Part shown: positions 35,128 to 47,659 of the stretch, one piece after another
Numbering within the stretch: position 1 is the stretch's first letter
Layout of the letters: every line of letters starts with the position of its first letter
From: Beroe forskalii
Lineage: Eukaryota > Ctenophora > Nuda > Beroida > Beroidae
Assembly (NCBI GenBank): GCA_011033025.1
Contig: WFMF01000008.1
Coordinates: 811,001 to 875,000, forward strand
DNA length: 64,000 nucleotides
Reading direction: 5' to 3'
Position numbers and translations under genes: made by a program
Notes under the pieces: generated by a model
Databases searched by the model: none
What the model saw: only the letters and a program-made list of their open reading frames with translations
What the model was told of the DNA's origin: nothing

Positions 35128-38100
35128 GTGAGTGCTGCAACATATGTGATATGTATGGTTCAAGATGCTGCACTTTAGATAGTATCAAGCGTATATTTGA
35201 TATTTCTTACGGTGCTTAAAAACTAAGTTACATAGTGAGCTCTCACAAAGCAATAAAGCAATGATAATGCGTTGTTGTGATCACCCTAACCTCAATAGAG
35301 AAATGCGGGAATTTATAGAATACCTTGTTAGTGGTATGTACTTATTAAGCTTAAGGTCATCGGCGACTTTCTAACGTTAAATATTACTCACCTTGAATTT
35401 TAAAATCTACTGATCGTTTTTTTCTAAAATAAATTTTTAAAAGTTTCAAAAAGTTTCCTGTATCCTTCTACCCCCCCCCCATTTTATATCTATTGCCTAT
35501 CCAGCAAACTTCGGCCTGTTTACGATTCAAATACTTGTATTACGATTTTAAATATGGTATAGAATATTAGAATATGATGATAGGCGTTTTACTCGGCAAG
35601 TTTTTTAAAAACTTGATTAGTAATAAATTTCTAGGTATTCCTTTGCAAAAAATTCATCACCTTGCCTGCATTGATTCTGTTAGGATTTTGCGCTGCGTTC
35701 TTTCTATCATACTGCGAAAAATTAAGACACTAAAAGATACTACAAATTCTTGAAAATTTGAATGATTTTTGAGAGAACTTTCAGAAATTTAATCAATACC
35801 GACCATAATTTGTCTCTCCTTAATAAATAGAAACCATATTTTTTACCACTAAGGTATTCTCGATTTAATGATCGTCATAAAGTTTGCTAAAGCAGCGTAA
35901 TTGGCTTTTAATTGGGTAACTGCCATTTACAGTGATGACAAGGAATGAATATTTGAACTAATTGAACTATTGATGCTCGTTTTCCACCCTGTATTCTGTA
36001 AAAAACAGAAGCGTTGTCGACAGGATAAAGCCTTCCTCTAACTTAACACTAACTAACATAGACTGAGTTAGGTGATCCTTTTAAACCTGGAGAAAGAGTC
36101 ATTACAGAGTCCACAGCGCTCGCACTTCGCATACTTGACAATTTCACACAACAAGACTGCAGCACTCGAACAGACACAAGCTTGGACGACCTCATCAAGT
36201 AGTTTTAGCCTTGCCGAGCGTTAGATAAGGTATTGGCGATTCGTCCTGGCTCCATCTTCATTCGTCACATGAACATTTGCCAACTGTTGTTATAATAAGG
36301 TGTCACCAAAGTACAACGAAGCAATGAAAGGGTTATAAGGGAAGTGTTTCCTCGAAATTGTTCGTATTTCTATCCAATCAAAATGAAGTGAAATGTTTAT
36401 CGTGCCCTACAAATCCCTAAAAGTGTTTGTATCGTTGAATATTTCGTTTATAGCGCGTTGTAGACTCAAATTAACACATTTTCTCCGACTGTTTATTTTA
36501 CGTACACTGAAATGCCTGTTATCGTGGTTTGCATTTCCCAACGCATAATATTAGTATTATCTTTCCAAGTCATAGCTCCTCAATTTTGACGGACGTTAAT
36601 GTAATAAGTTCACTGTTGAGCTGGAACAGTCCTTTTGATCGATATAATTGTGTGTCACTTTAAGCTGACACCCCCCTCTCCGGCCCTCCAAGGCCTTACT
36701 ACAAGGCATTATACTACATCCGTGTTGCTTTAAAGTTACAGATCAGAATATTTTTGCAGACATCGCTTACTGTCTGCATACCATCTGTCTGCATACAACA
36801 TTGTTACTGCTGTTTTGGCAACCCCTGCGAACTCCTGCATATTTGCGAACTTTTATAATTCAGACATGAATTAGGGATGGCAGACGCTTTAGAGGTACGT
36901 CATCACCATTGCAAATCAAGAGATGTCGGACCTGTGGCCTCTGTTTTTTCCGCGTGCGAGGTTTAGATTGTTGACAAGTTCCTCGTACCTGCTTTCCATC
37001 TTTCTCAGCTCGATACAATCATTCTGAAAAGTAGCTCACTTATTAGAACGCTTTGTTGATGGACTTTCGTTTACTGTTGCTAGTTGTGTTGACAATTACT
37101 GCAGACTACCGCAAAAGTGGCAGTAGACCACTGTAACAATACTCATTCTCAACATTTCGCCATATGTTTCTAAATGCGCGAATTTCTATTTTCATTTTGG
37201 AATCATCTGAAATTTATGAGCTGGGTTTGCATTCTGCCATCTCGAAATCTTGTTTCGAAAAACATTTTAATGTTTCGGATAGCAACTTCGGATAGCATAG
37301 CCATAGAAATCAATTGAACTGTTAATTTTTGTTTTTCGTTCGACAATCGACGATAAGTTCCAAATTCCGTTCTCTGGACTCCTGATTTATCTGAAATCCG
37401 AATGCCTTAAAAGATGCCTTAAGTTTATTCCTGTACATAGTAAAACTAGGTGCTGTTCTTATTCGAGTCTTGTATCGGTTTTTGTTTAACTTCTGCGTTA
37501 AACCAGGTGCACCGTACAGCCGATAGCTACAGAGTTACTAATTTTCTACATAGTATTAAGAAGTAATTCTTCATTCGTGCAGCATACAGTTGGTTACGTA
37601 GTTGTCTGCAAAAAAGTAAAAAATCTTCGGTGTTCATTTTTGTTTAGTATTTTATTATCTATTATTCAGTGTAAGCCTAGTTACATCTGAAATCGTTGAA
37701 CATTATATCAAAGATCAAACAGCAATGGACCGGCTCTTTGTACACAAACTTAGAATCACGGTAAGCATGAGCAGTCTTCACCCTTAGGCAGCAAACTTTC
37801 CAAAGCTTTTCAAGTCTTCACTTATGTACTTATTTCTCAGAATTCTGTTCTTCATTCTTCAGAATTCTTGAATATTGTGTCGGAGTTAATTTGCTAAATT
37901 CAACGTTTTGCTATTCGATAGTTATTAAATATTTGTCATCAGAAATTTGCATATTAGTAATATATTAGTGAGTAGTAATACTATTTGTAACATTTCGTGA
38001 TTTATAGAATTCCTGCGACATTTCAGAAAGGGGATTACGACGCAGTGAAAGCTCTGAAAGATAAGATTGACAATGAGGGAGATTTCAACGAGAATGATTT

Positions 38101-41100
38101 ACAAGAGTTCGAGCGGGTTAGATTGTCATTATCTAGTGGAAGTTAGATTCTCAGAATTGTCAGGGACATGGAATATTAATCGTGACCCTTATTCTTTAAA
38201 AATCTGCTTGCCAATCATCCAAAGGATCCTAATTTGCTGTAATGAATTGCACTGGGCGCGTGTGAACGAAAATTTAACTGGCGCTAGGCCGCTAGAAAAT
38301 GACCAGTTAACCGAACCGAAACCAGAATACCGGTTAACCGGGCGTTTTTAACCAACCGAAACTGTAACCGGATTAACTGAGAAATGGTTACCGGTCGTTT
38401 GCTGACTGGTGCACTGCGCAATTTGCACTCTGCAGTGTGTACTGTAAACTGTGCACTGTACACACTGTACACTAAACAATGTACACTGCATCATAATATT
38501 GTATACACTGTAGAGTGTACATTGTACACTATACACTATACACTGTACACTATACACTCTACACTATACATTGTACATTGTACTTTGTATACACTGTACA
38601 CTGTACACTATACATAGTACTACATTATACATTGTACATTGTATACACCACTTCCTCTCGCAGGTGTGTCTGAAGGAGCACAACAGAGTGAGGCGACTCC
38701 ACAGCGTGAGTGAGATCGGGTGGAGCGAGCAGTGCGCGGAGCACGCCAGAATGTGGGTCCAGAAACTCGTGGAGCAGGATGGCCTGCTTCACGACACTTC
38801 CATTATCTAAGTTTAGAGTGGTCTGTTGATGACGTCATTATCATTGGGTAGAATGGTGTGTTGATGACGTCATTATCTGGGTTTAGAGTGGTCTGTTGAT
38901 GACGTCATTATAATCTGGGTTTAGAACAGGGGACTGGTGGAGTGCTTACTTTCCGTTGAGAAATAGAAATTATTGAACTGTCTTATGGTTTTGTCTCCAT
39001 GAATCAGAAAATCAGAATTTCGTCACAGTTCACTATTCATTTTGTAGAAGTCGTGCTACTGCCCGTCACCCTTGGTAAGAATGTATTGTTGAAATGTATA
39101 GTGTAAAATGTACAATGAACATAATGAGATAATGCCATGTAATTTAAAATTACCTGTACCTTATGATTAAATGGATATTGATACCCTTCCTCACAATAAA
39201 AGATTAAATTGAATCATCACACAATTCGGCTGACGCCTCGTAAGATAATTGCTATTTTTTGTATTTTTTCATGTTAGAAATGAGACTATGATTATTGATT
39301 GTTCTTCTCTAATCTCTTGTTTGTATCGTGTCAAATAATGAGTATATTGAATAAGGTGCATTGAATTTGTTAATTTCTCTTGTTTTTTCCATAAATCTGT
39401 TTAAACTCCTATTTGAAATGTTTGACTGCCAACTTTAAACACAAAAGTCCGTTCATCGTGAGATTTTCTCATGGCACACCCACCTGATATTCGTGACTAG
39501 TAATTACACAAAGTGTGTCTCCTTGTGCAAATGATCTCACACAACTGATCACACACCGTACCCTTTTAAATCTTATCCTTGACGTATCGTATTACCCAAT
39601 AATGAGATGATCAAGAGCAAGATGGATTTGTTCTGGTTTTAAATGTACTGGGCTATCTATCCAACGGTTTGCAGGACTAATGCTTATGCAATTTGGCCAA
39701 GTTCTTGTTTATAACCTGGGCTGAAACTGAGACATTTTTGATATCCTTGGCGTGTTTCCATCCCCAGACTCTTATTATCTCAAAGAAACAATGAGTACAT
39801 CTGCACAGCACAATACGAGTTGGAATGTGGCATCCAGTTACCGGTACATTGCAGCGCTAGGGCTCTGTAATGGGGTAATCTGTGTCTCTGAGCAATGGCA
39901 GTTTAGAGTGACATATTTTCATGGAGTGGAATGGTGAGTTGATGACGTCATGCTCTAATGCTCCAAAATACACGCACTTATTATACATACAATTACTTAC
40001 ATCTTTACACTGAGCTGAGGTACACAAATCATCCCGAAATCTGAGGTTCTCTAAGGAATGCTGAACATGTTATCTAGAACCCACCCGTTGATGACCCAGA
40101 TCTCTTGATGCTTATCAGCAATTTATCAACTTATCAAAAGTTAAAAACATGGATTGCACGAATTTTTAAATAGGGCATTGTACTTTCATGAATCTATATT
40201 CTATGAGCATGCTATATATGCATTTTATTAACTTTGCACGCCAATATGTTTTTAAACTTTTAAACTAACGATCAATGTTATAAAACAGAGAGGTAGTTTG
40301 GAAGGGTGCCCAAATAACTGCCAAAAATGGGGTGATAGTTATGTATGTGGTGGAATGGATTAAGAATTCGTTTAAAGTTTAAAAAGTATGATGCGTAGGA
40401 TAAGTGCAGGAAGAAGATTAGAAGGTTTTGGTTTCTGTGGCTGAGTTTCCTGTGACCTGAAATGCCCATTTATCCTTCTATTTTTTATAGTATAAGAATA
40501 TAGAGCCATGGTTGATCATATAAGACTACTTCCGTACTGAGGTCCATAGAATTTAAATATAGATCAATGTTGTAGCTAATTTACTGATTTCAGTCACTAA
40601 GAAACGAGCAACCAGTATTTAACTGTTTGTGTGCAGAACAGCTCTTCAATTAAGTGTACTGACTTACTGAGCGAGCTATATCACATGAGGTATTGAGTTC
40701 TGTAGTCTGTAGATAATTAATAATTCTAAAGAATAGTTGCTGGATGTGAATGTGTAGGCTGGAATGATTGCTGAAGTTCCTTAGCTCCTTATTCACTGTA
40801 ATTAATTAACTTTCTCTGCTGGTTTGAAAAGAGAAATGATCCAAAGTAAATGAATGTGTGTACCATCAAAAGCTTTTATATGTTGTTCTTTTGTACCAAT
40901 AACAAATTTCAAAAAGATAAAATTTAGGGCTTGAGCTTGGTGATGGTATCAAATTGTTGGCTCGTAGCCAATGAATATCATACTGTGCCTAAATTACCGG
41001 TGGTGGAGAACATGACGTCATTATCATGGCTTTTAGAGGTAATTTGAAGCCTCTCCTGTGGTTTGTTTTTGACCTACACAATGAACAATGAACAGCGTGT

Positions 41101-43778
41101 GTAGTATGTTCTTTATTTGGGTTTAGCTCATTATCTCTCTCTATTTGATGTAAAGTGGATGTAGGGCAACTCAGCAAGGAGTCTCCATGACAACCACAAT
41201 GGAACACGTGTACCTGTGTTATTTACCTTTCTTTTCCCTCCTGGAATCTTAGCTTTACAGACAGCTGTAGTGAGGGTCTGTCTCAAGTTGACATCATAAT
41301 AAACATCAAATTGTCTGGCACGGTAACATTGTACATTAATATCACAACAAGAAAGTGCAATGCTCAAATGCTCAAATGTTACATTTTGAGATAGTTTGTT
41401 GGCAAGCTTACCACAGTAAATCTATACTTGTAAAATGTAAAGTTCTCTGAATTTTGTAACAATTGAAGTAAGCAAGCAAGATGAATGCATGACTTTTACC
41501 ATGATGGTTCAATGTGCGTTCAATGTGCCAAGATATAACCACTGAAGACCACTCGATCGGAAAGTTTCAAAAGTTTCAATCAATCAAATTGAGTCTTAAT
41601 TTTAAGTTTTCCAAGTAATACCATGCAGTAACCTTCCCTTCCTCAGTATGGGTGAGAACTGCGGGTATTTCAACAGCAGCTCCGCTGCTACCAAGCCGGA
41701 CAGTGAGTGGGCTGAGAAGGTGGTGGAAATGTGGTATGAGGAGGAGGGGAAGTACGACTACTCCAAGAACGAGTACCAGCAACAAACCGGGCACTTCACT
41801 CAGATGACAACACAGTGACAACGCAGTGACAACAGACTGACAACACAGTGACAACATAGTGACAACACAGAGTCAACACAGTGACAACATAGTGACAACA
41901 CAGTGACAACACACTATACAGCTGAAAACATTGCTGAAAACACAGTGACAACATAGTGACAACAGACTGACAACACAGTGAAAACACAGTGACAACACAC
42001 TATACAGCTGAAAACACAGCTGAAAAAACAGTGACAACATAGTGACAACAGACTGACAACACAGTGATAACACAGTGATAACACAGTGGCAACACAGTGA
42101 CAACACAGTGATAACAGACTGACAACACAGTGATAACACAGTGACAACACAGTAACAACACAGTGACAACACAGTGATAACACAGTGGCAACACAGTGAC
42201 AACACAGTGACAACACAGTGACAACACACTATACAGCTGAAAACAAAGCTGACAACACAGTGACAACACAGTGACAACACAGAGACAACACACTATACAG
42301 CTGAAAACACAGCTGAAAACGCAGTGACAACATAGTGACAACAGACTGACAACACAGTGACAACACAGTGACAACACAGTGACAACACAGTGACAACACA
42401 GTGACAACACAGTGACAACACAGTGACAACACAGTGAAAACACGGTGAAAACACAGTGACAACACAGTGATAACACACTGACAACACAGTGACAACACAG
42501 TGACAACACAGTGACAACTCAGTGACAACACAGTGACAACACAGTGACAACACAGTGACAACTCAGTGACAACACAGTGACGACACAGTGCCAACACAGT
42601 GACAACACAGCGACAACACAGCGACAACACAGCGACAACACAGTGACAACACAGCGACAACACGGTGACAACACAGTGACAACACAGTGACAACACGGCT
42701 GACAACACAATGAAAACACAGTGGCAACACAGTGACAAAAAAGCTGACAACAGCTAGAAAGCGACAATCGCAAATTTAAATGCCACAAAATTCATAGCAC
42801 AGAAAAACAGTAAATTCCCATCACTGCCCACAACAGTACAACACCCATGTTGGCATGTCGCATAACAATTAGCGGTCAGAACAATGTTGTAATGAACTAC
42901 CCTGTAATTTGAAAGGTAAAGATACCATATTAGTAACTCACTGTTCTCCCCTGAGACATGATTGTGACAGGTGTCAGTTGACACCCCTCTCAGTGGAGAG
43001 CAGGAAGAGTTTGTGCCATTCTCCTCCTCCTCACTCCACAATTAATTAGTCAATTCTTACACCAGGAGGTCCTGCGATTGGCAATGACAAACCATCAATT
43101 TACATCTTATTGTATCTCACTTCAAAATGAATGCGCTTCGAGCTAGTGGAAACTAGAAGTCTCATTCGAAGCCTTAAATCAGGGTTTTTAGGAGGCTACT
43201 CACTTCAACATTACTACATTTGAGAGTGAAGCTCCGTTCAGTATTTCGTGGTGACCCCCACTTTCTTCATGTTGATTATTACAAACAAAGTACAATAGCA
43301 AGGTTGCACACGTGAGCTGATTCATTTTTAATGAGTGTAACTTCTGTTTACGGACTCTGTTTTATAATTTCAGACGGAAATCTTGTTTTGGCAGCTATAT
43401 TATTACATGAAGCTGAGCTTCTTCTCACACTCAATCCCAATGGGGAGTGTAGCATACCCATCACGGCGATATAACACCTAATGACATCACTGCCGATATA
43501 ACACCAAATAACATCACTGCCGATATGACACCTAATAACATCACTGCCGATATAACACCAAATAACACCACGGTAAATTACCACCCTCTTAGGCACCATG
43601 TAGTTCTGGTTGTTCTGTAACGAGCAAACCCGCATTTCAGATGGTTTGGAAGTCGACTGATAAGATGGGGTGTGCTATAGCTAAGCAGGGCAACAGAGTC
43701 TACATCGTGGCTAATTACTACCCTCCTGGAAACTTTGTGGGGCGGTACAAGAACAACGTGCACCGGAGGAAGGATTAG
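33584..43778 (+). CDS. LIM-LIM-CAP fusion protein (seven exons; 5' end not found)
   Basis: Exons 33584-33710, 33887-34068, 35078-35127, 38027-38116, 38664-38806, 41647-41803, 43641-43778 read in one continuous frame (about 262 codons) to TAG at 43776-43778. Exons 1-3 encode two LIM zinc-binding domains, exon 4 an acidic linker, exons 5-7 a CAP/SCP domain of the intracellular GAPR-1 type. Family knowledge: LIM domains bind proteins, often at actin; GAPR-1 is a lipid-associated Golgi protein. Inference: a LIM-anchored intracellular CAP protein. No signal peptide is visible, although the first exon is missing because exon 1 starts in codon phase 1. The first four donors are GT; the donors of exons 5 and 6 are not (CTAAGT and ATGACA), each where a tandem repeat begins. 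Every phase still matches, so the gene model is good, but splicing of this allele is uncertain. Confidence 0.75.
34425..34862 (+). repeat. ~52-bp minisatellite in LIM-CAP intron 2
   Basis: About eight units containing CAGCTGTACACCCTACACTG and GTTGCCATGGTAACTGGTAA; TGCCATGGTAAC is a near-palindrome in each. Confidence 0.9.
35128..38026. other. Long LIM-CAP intron 3
   Basis: About 2.9 kb with no exon, repeat array or RNA gene that I can identify; only short poly-C/poly-T runs (near 35471). Confidence 0.5.
38027..38116 (+). CDS. Exon 4: acidic linker
   Basis: Thirty codons (KGDYDAVKALKDKIDNEGDF ... EFER) in phase 0 on both sides, joining the LIM part to the first helix of the CAP domain. Acceptor TTTCAG, donor GTTAGA. 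Confidence 0.7.
38405..38655. repeat. TACACTGTACACTATA low-complexity tract
   Basis: Irregular repeats of TACACTG, TACACTA and TTGTACA just before exon 5. Because it is self-complementary in many registers it shows open frames on both strands; none is coding. Confidence 0.85.
38664..38806 (+). CDS. Exon 5: CAP domain, first part
   Basis: EHNRVRRLH, IGWSEQCAEHA and GLLHD match CAP helix 1 and the first conserved His. Acceptor CTCTCGCAG. Phase requires the exon to end after AT at 38806; the following bases are CTAAGT instead of GTAAGT, and the unspliced frame stops at once (TAA 38808-38810). Confidence 0.75.
38802..38935 (+). repeat. Tandem repeat starting at the exon 5 border
   Basis: CATTATC + GTTTAGAGTGGTCTGTTGATGACGT is repeated about 3.5 times. 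The first CATTATC is the end of exon 5 plus its donor position, so the repeat unit includes the splice junction. Related words occur at 39905-39950. Confidence 0.75.
38936..41646. other. LIM-CAP intron 5
   Basis: No exon or RNA gene recognised. CGGCTGACGCCTCGTAAGAT at 39226 matches the loop of the hairpin at 23014-23076. Confidence 0.45.
41647..41803 (+). CDS. Exon 6: CAP domain, middle
   Basis: MGENCGYF, SEWAEKVVEMWYEEEGKY and TGHFTQ carry the two CAP glutamates and the second His. Acceptor CTTCCTCAG. The exon must end at CAG (41801-41803); the next bases are ATGACA, the first unit of the 11-bp satellite. Confidence 0.8.
41804..42765 (+). repeat. 11-bp minisatellite (TGACAACACAG)n
   Basis: About 85 tandem units with variants (TGATAACACAG, CGACAACACAG, CTGACAACAGA), plus a longer interspersed block ACACTATACAGCTGAAAACA at 41908, 41996, 42226 and 42290. 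It begins directly at the end of exon 6. The minus strand is open in all frames (periodic LSLCCHCVV-type peptides), which is an artefact of the period. Confidence 0.95.
43460..43572 (+). repeat. 27-bp tandem repeat before exon 7
   Basis: Four units of GCCGATATAACACCAAATAA + CATCACT. Confidence 0.85.
43641..43778 (+). CDS. Exon 7: CAP domain, end
   Basis: MVWKSTDKMGCAIA, VYIVANYYPPGN and a basic tail HRRKD, stop TAG. Acceptor GCATTTCAG. Ends like GAPR-1 (GN motif, then a short tail). Confidence 0.85.
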   Translation: MVWKSTDKMGCAIAKQGNRVYIVANYYPPGNFVGRYKNNVHRRKD

Positions 43779-43876
43779 TGACGTCATCAACACTTCAAGA
43801 GCTGGTGTTTTAGTGGCGTCATCAACACTTCAAGAGCTGGTGTTTTAGTGACGTCATCAACACTTCAAGAGCTGGT
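43777..43876 (+). repeat. ~36-bp tandem repeat starting at the LIM-CAP stop codon
   Basis: Nearly three units of TAGTGACGTCATCAACACTT + CAAGAGCTGGTGTT; the first begins within the TAG stop. Confidence 0.8.
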
Positions 43877-43879
43877 GAA

Positions 43880-45085
43880 TATCATCGTGTCCAGATATCT
43901 GGTATTTGATATCATAGTGACAAGATATCTGTATTTGATTCCATCGTGTTGTCAAGACTCGCATTGTGATGTCACATATTGTGCTTATTTTGATGATTTC
44001 ACGAGAGAATCTGTAACGGCGTGGACAAACTGACAGAGTAGCAAATAATTAATATATTTAGATTGAAATTTCGAATGTTATTTTATCTACAATAAGTAAC
44101 AGAATCAGTGAAACTTATTGCAGCAATATTGACACAGTGGAAAATGAACCAACATTTTTATGATAATAAGGCAATGTATAACACATCGGTCGTTTGACTG
44201 GAGTTGATTGATCAACTCCATTCCTTCGACCAATGTGTCATTCATTTGATTGATCAATGTGTCATACAGGCCTCAACGATTCTGACTCTTTCAGGTAATG
44301 TCTGAGTTCTATGAACCAATTCCTAGCTTTTCTTCATTTCTATTTGTCAATTCCTATTATATTGTGCTGACTGCTGAGGCTGTTTGTTATCTACAATGTC
44401 GGATATCTATGATGAGTATGCTGTTTTGTGTTTTATTGAGAGCATTTTCCTGACGCTATTCTAATAACAGCAGTGCCCATACTGATGATTTGTGTAATGA
44501 TATACCCCTATACAATGCAGTAATCTCATTAAGCCATGAATTGGAGATGTATTTGGTTATTTCATGAAATACGTACCGTGTGCATAGCTATATTTCTATT
44601 TCAAGTTCATAACCCAACATGAAATATTGCATGAAATTAAGAATTCTGATTTATTTTTTAAAAATATATCGTCACTTCAAATATGTAAGATACAGTTTGG
44701 TTTCTGTACATTTTAGTTTCTAAAAATGTACATAAAGCAGTTTTTCGTTCAGAATTATCAGGAAACCTTTCTGTGAAGTCAATATAATATAATCATGTCA
44801 ACTTTCTTAAAGGTATTCAAACATTTATTAAATAGACTCTTTCTGTTATGTCACGAATTATGCTGGCAAAAATGATTAAAAAGGTTGAACACATAAAACC
44901 TCTAACCCCGTCAATTATCTATTTTGATTTAAAAGTTTTAAATATTAAAAACTTTATTCTTATATAATTACTTGATTTCATTGGCAAAATGAAATTGTGA
45001 ATATTTAATCCGAACTGACTATCATTATGTTGATGTGAATGATCAATATACAGACTGATGATTCTAGACTGCATTTGCAAGATTA
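43880..45085. other. Intergenic, 3' flank of LIM-CAP
   Basis: AT-rich, no exon or repeat family recognised. Confidence 0.5.
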
Positions 45086-45090
45086 TGTTA

Positions 45091-45266
45091 TATACGGTAA
45101 ATACACACTTAGGTGTGTAATTACCACATTAATTCCACGAGCTTGCGAGTGGAATTCATGCAATAAATGCACGAGCTTGCGAGTGCATTTATTGGAGTAA
45201 TTGCACGAGCTTGCTAGTGCAATTACGATGGTAATTTACACACCCAAGTGTGTATTTACTGTATTA
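45091..45266. repeat. Cloverleaf-like foldback: three hairpins with the same loop inside outer arms
   Basis: Outer arms TACGGTAAATACACACTT / AAGTGTGTATTTACTGTA (45091-45127, 45229-45264), each also holding its own ACACAC/GTGTGT hairpin. Inside lie three adjacent hairpins: AATTCCAC/GTGGAATT, AATAAATGCAC/GTGCATTTATT and GTAATTGCAC/GTGCAATTAC. Their 10-nt loops are GAGCTTGCGA, GAGCTTGCGA and GAGCTTGCTA. Stems differ while loops are kept. Confidence 0.8.
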
Positions 45267-46369
45267 TTACCCTGCCATATACGCATCAACCAAAGTAGAC
45301 GGTTTGAAACTTAGGTATTCTAACTCAATGTTTTATGAATAATGGGTACACTATTTCATAATTGAAACAGGCGAGAATTTTGGACAAATTTGCCAGTGAT
45401 TTGTAAAAGTCAGAATCACATCATCATCGTATCGGGGTCAATTCAGCGAATAAGTTCAAAAGTCCAAATGATAGAACCAGCGGCCAGCATTGATGTATAC
45501 TGTTATTGTATGACGTAGTGTATGTATATGTACTTTACGAAAATTTTGTTGTGATCTTTCATTGCCATAAAAAACATGAATCATGAGAGTTAAGTACTCA
45601 ATCGAAAAAACAAAAAACAAAAAAAACCAATTCACACCACAACCATTAACAACTGACTCGAAAGTTACAATCTTATTTGGATCTGGTATAGAATCTGCCC
45701 TTAAAGAAAAACACGGTCAGATGTGAATCTAGTCAGCTAAATCTTTAGAATGTATCAAAATGTATGTATGTACCCCTCAGTTGAACAATCAGTTTTGCGC
45801 CATAATCATTATCTTCATTACATCCCGATCTAAAATAAGTAACGAACACTGACAGATGGAAACTACGCGCACAGAAATAATGTAATAGAAATTGATAACA
45901 CGGAGCAATACACTCTATATATGGCGCCACAAGTCTGCGTTATATCTCTAACACAAGATAAATAAACATTGAAACACGGATGGAGTTATCAAGCGCGTCT
46001 GGGTGGCGCCATTTAGGTGTATATTATAGTGTTCCTTTTATCTATTTTAAATTTAATCTTGTGTGGCCCTATGATATCGTTTAGGTAAATCGTATTTTAT
46101 ACATTGTGCTCATATTTACTTTATCTTGTGCTACCGAATGTGCCACTAAGAATATAACACATATCGTACCGAACATATTGTGCTCCTTATCGCTATTTTA
46201 TCTTGTTTTACAGTATGTATACGGTTAAGAATAAATTATATCGAATCGTTTTTTGTATGAAAAGTGCGATAACAGATATCATGGAAGCTTATTATTCTCC
46301 TATTTACATCTGCACAGAGATAGCAAATAGGTTAGAATCGTGCGAATGGCCGTTTCAGAAAATTTGTAG
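45267..46369. other. Intergenic spacer
   Basis: Nothing recognised. Confidence 0.45.
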
Positions 46370-46480
46370 TAATTCAACAGTAGTAATTCAACAGTTGTGA
46401 ATAGTAATTCAACACTTGAATAGTAATTCAACAGTTGAGGTATAGTAATTACACACTTGACAGTAATTCAACTGCTGGGT
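46370..46480 (+). repeat. AGTAATTCAACA short tandem repeat
   Basis: Five to six irregular units of about 20 bp (AATAGTAATTCAACAGTTG). Confidence 0.75.
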
Positions 46481-46689
46481 ACGGTGATATTACATGATTA
46501 ATATTGCTCAAAAATTCCAAAAGTAATTACACTGCAGGGTGATAATAGTGCTAAATGCTGTGAATATTATTAGTTTATATATGATAGTTTATGTATTGTT
46601 ATCTTAAAAACAAAATGCTTATTATTCCTTTAAGATATACCCGTCATGATGAGTGATCACTGATCAGGTTTCTGTCTGTTGCTGGGAAT

Positions 46690-47100
46690 TGTGACCTAAT
46701 TTCCACGAGTAGATGTTCTAGCAGAATTGTCATGGAATCGTCATGATCTACATGGGGGTTCCTCTTCATTTTTGTCATGGATTTCCCAGTAATCCGTGAA
46801 TTAAAGTATCGTCTTTGTCTCCTTGTGGCTTACATTATGTCTGCTTGATAACTCATCCTAAGTTTTAGGACGTAATTATCACAGAGTGAAGTGGGTAATA
46901 GATTATGCCGAGTCGCCTGCTTGATTGGATGAAACCTTGCCCGTATCATGATCTCATTTGCAGATATTCTTGGAAAATAGTTGGAGCTTTTTGCGTTTCC
47001 TACGGCACGCGCGGCATGCTTTGTCGAGGATCAATAGGTAAATCCACATGTAGAATCATGACAATTTTGGGCTAGAACATCTACTGATTTCCACTTTCCA
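46690..47100. repeat. Foldback element (~400 bp)
   Basis: AGTAGATGTTCTAGC at 46709 pairs with GCTAGAACATCTACT near 47070, and AGAATTGTCATG / CATGACAATTTT and ATCTACATG / CATGTAGA continue the arms, giving imperfect arms of about 55 bp. Confidence 0.6.
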
Positions 47101-47129
47101 GGAGCAACTCGACGGAAAACGCATACAAT

Positions 47130-47600
47130 AAATTTTGCGGAGTACTGCGCGATGTACCAAATTAATGTGCATGGCGCGCGCGTTTGATTTTAATAAGTGA
47201 CGCGCGCGCCCGCCGAATGCAAGGGGGTACGGGTCGGACAAAAGTGACGTCATCTTTCACAGTTCAAAACCACGTTTGCGTCCTCTCCAAAAACGCGATT
47301 TCTGCGCGCTGATCTGGGTAGATGAAAATTTCACCTGCACCGCATTCCTGCAACCAACTCCTTTCCACTTCGCGAACTAATGCTGCATGTGCGTAGCGCT
47401 TCCCTGTAAGCGCTGCCCCCCTCCCAAAGAAGGATCGCCAGACCGGGATATGAGAGTTTAGCAACGAGCGTGCGTCGCATGGCTCGACGAACGAATTTTC
47501 AATGCACGCGCGCGCGCACTAGACTTGCAAATTCGTTCGTCGCGCATAAAGCGATACAAAAAGTGTCCCGCGCGTTCCGTATCTTCGCTAAAAACATGCT
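47130..47600. repeat. GC-rich island with 14-bp perfect hairpin
   Basis: CpG-rich, with GCGCGCGC runs. CGACGAACGAATTT (47485-47498) pairs with AAATTCGTTCGTCG (47529-47542) around a 30-nt CGCG-rich loop. The word GCGCGCGCCC..CCGAA at 47203 resembles 22280, so this and the 22.3-kb element may be related. No coding frame with family features. Confidence 0.5.
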
Positions 47601-47659
47601 TCACGTCGTATTGTTACACGAGATGGTACATTTCAGTGTCGGCACGAAACGTATCTAAT

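Noticed and set aside
41873-42788. Long minus-strand open frames of Cys/Leu/Ser-rich peptides as coding genes
   Set aside because: Several overlapping frames show the same periodic peptide because the 11-bp unit lacks stops; the region is an intron of the LIM-CAP gene.
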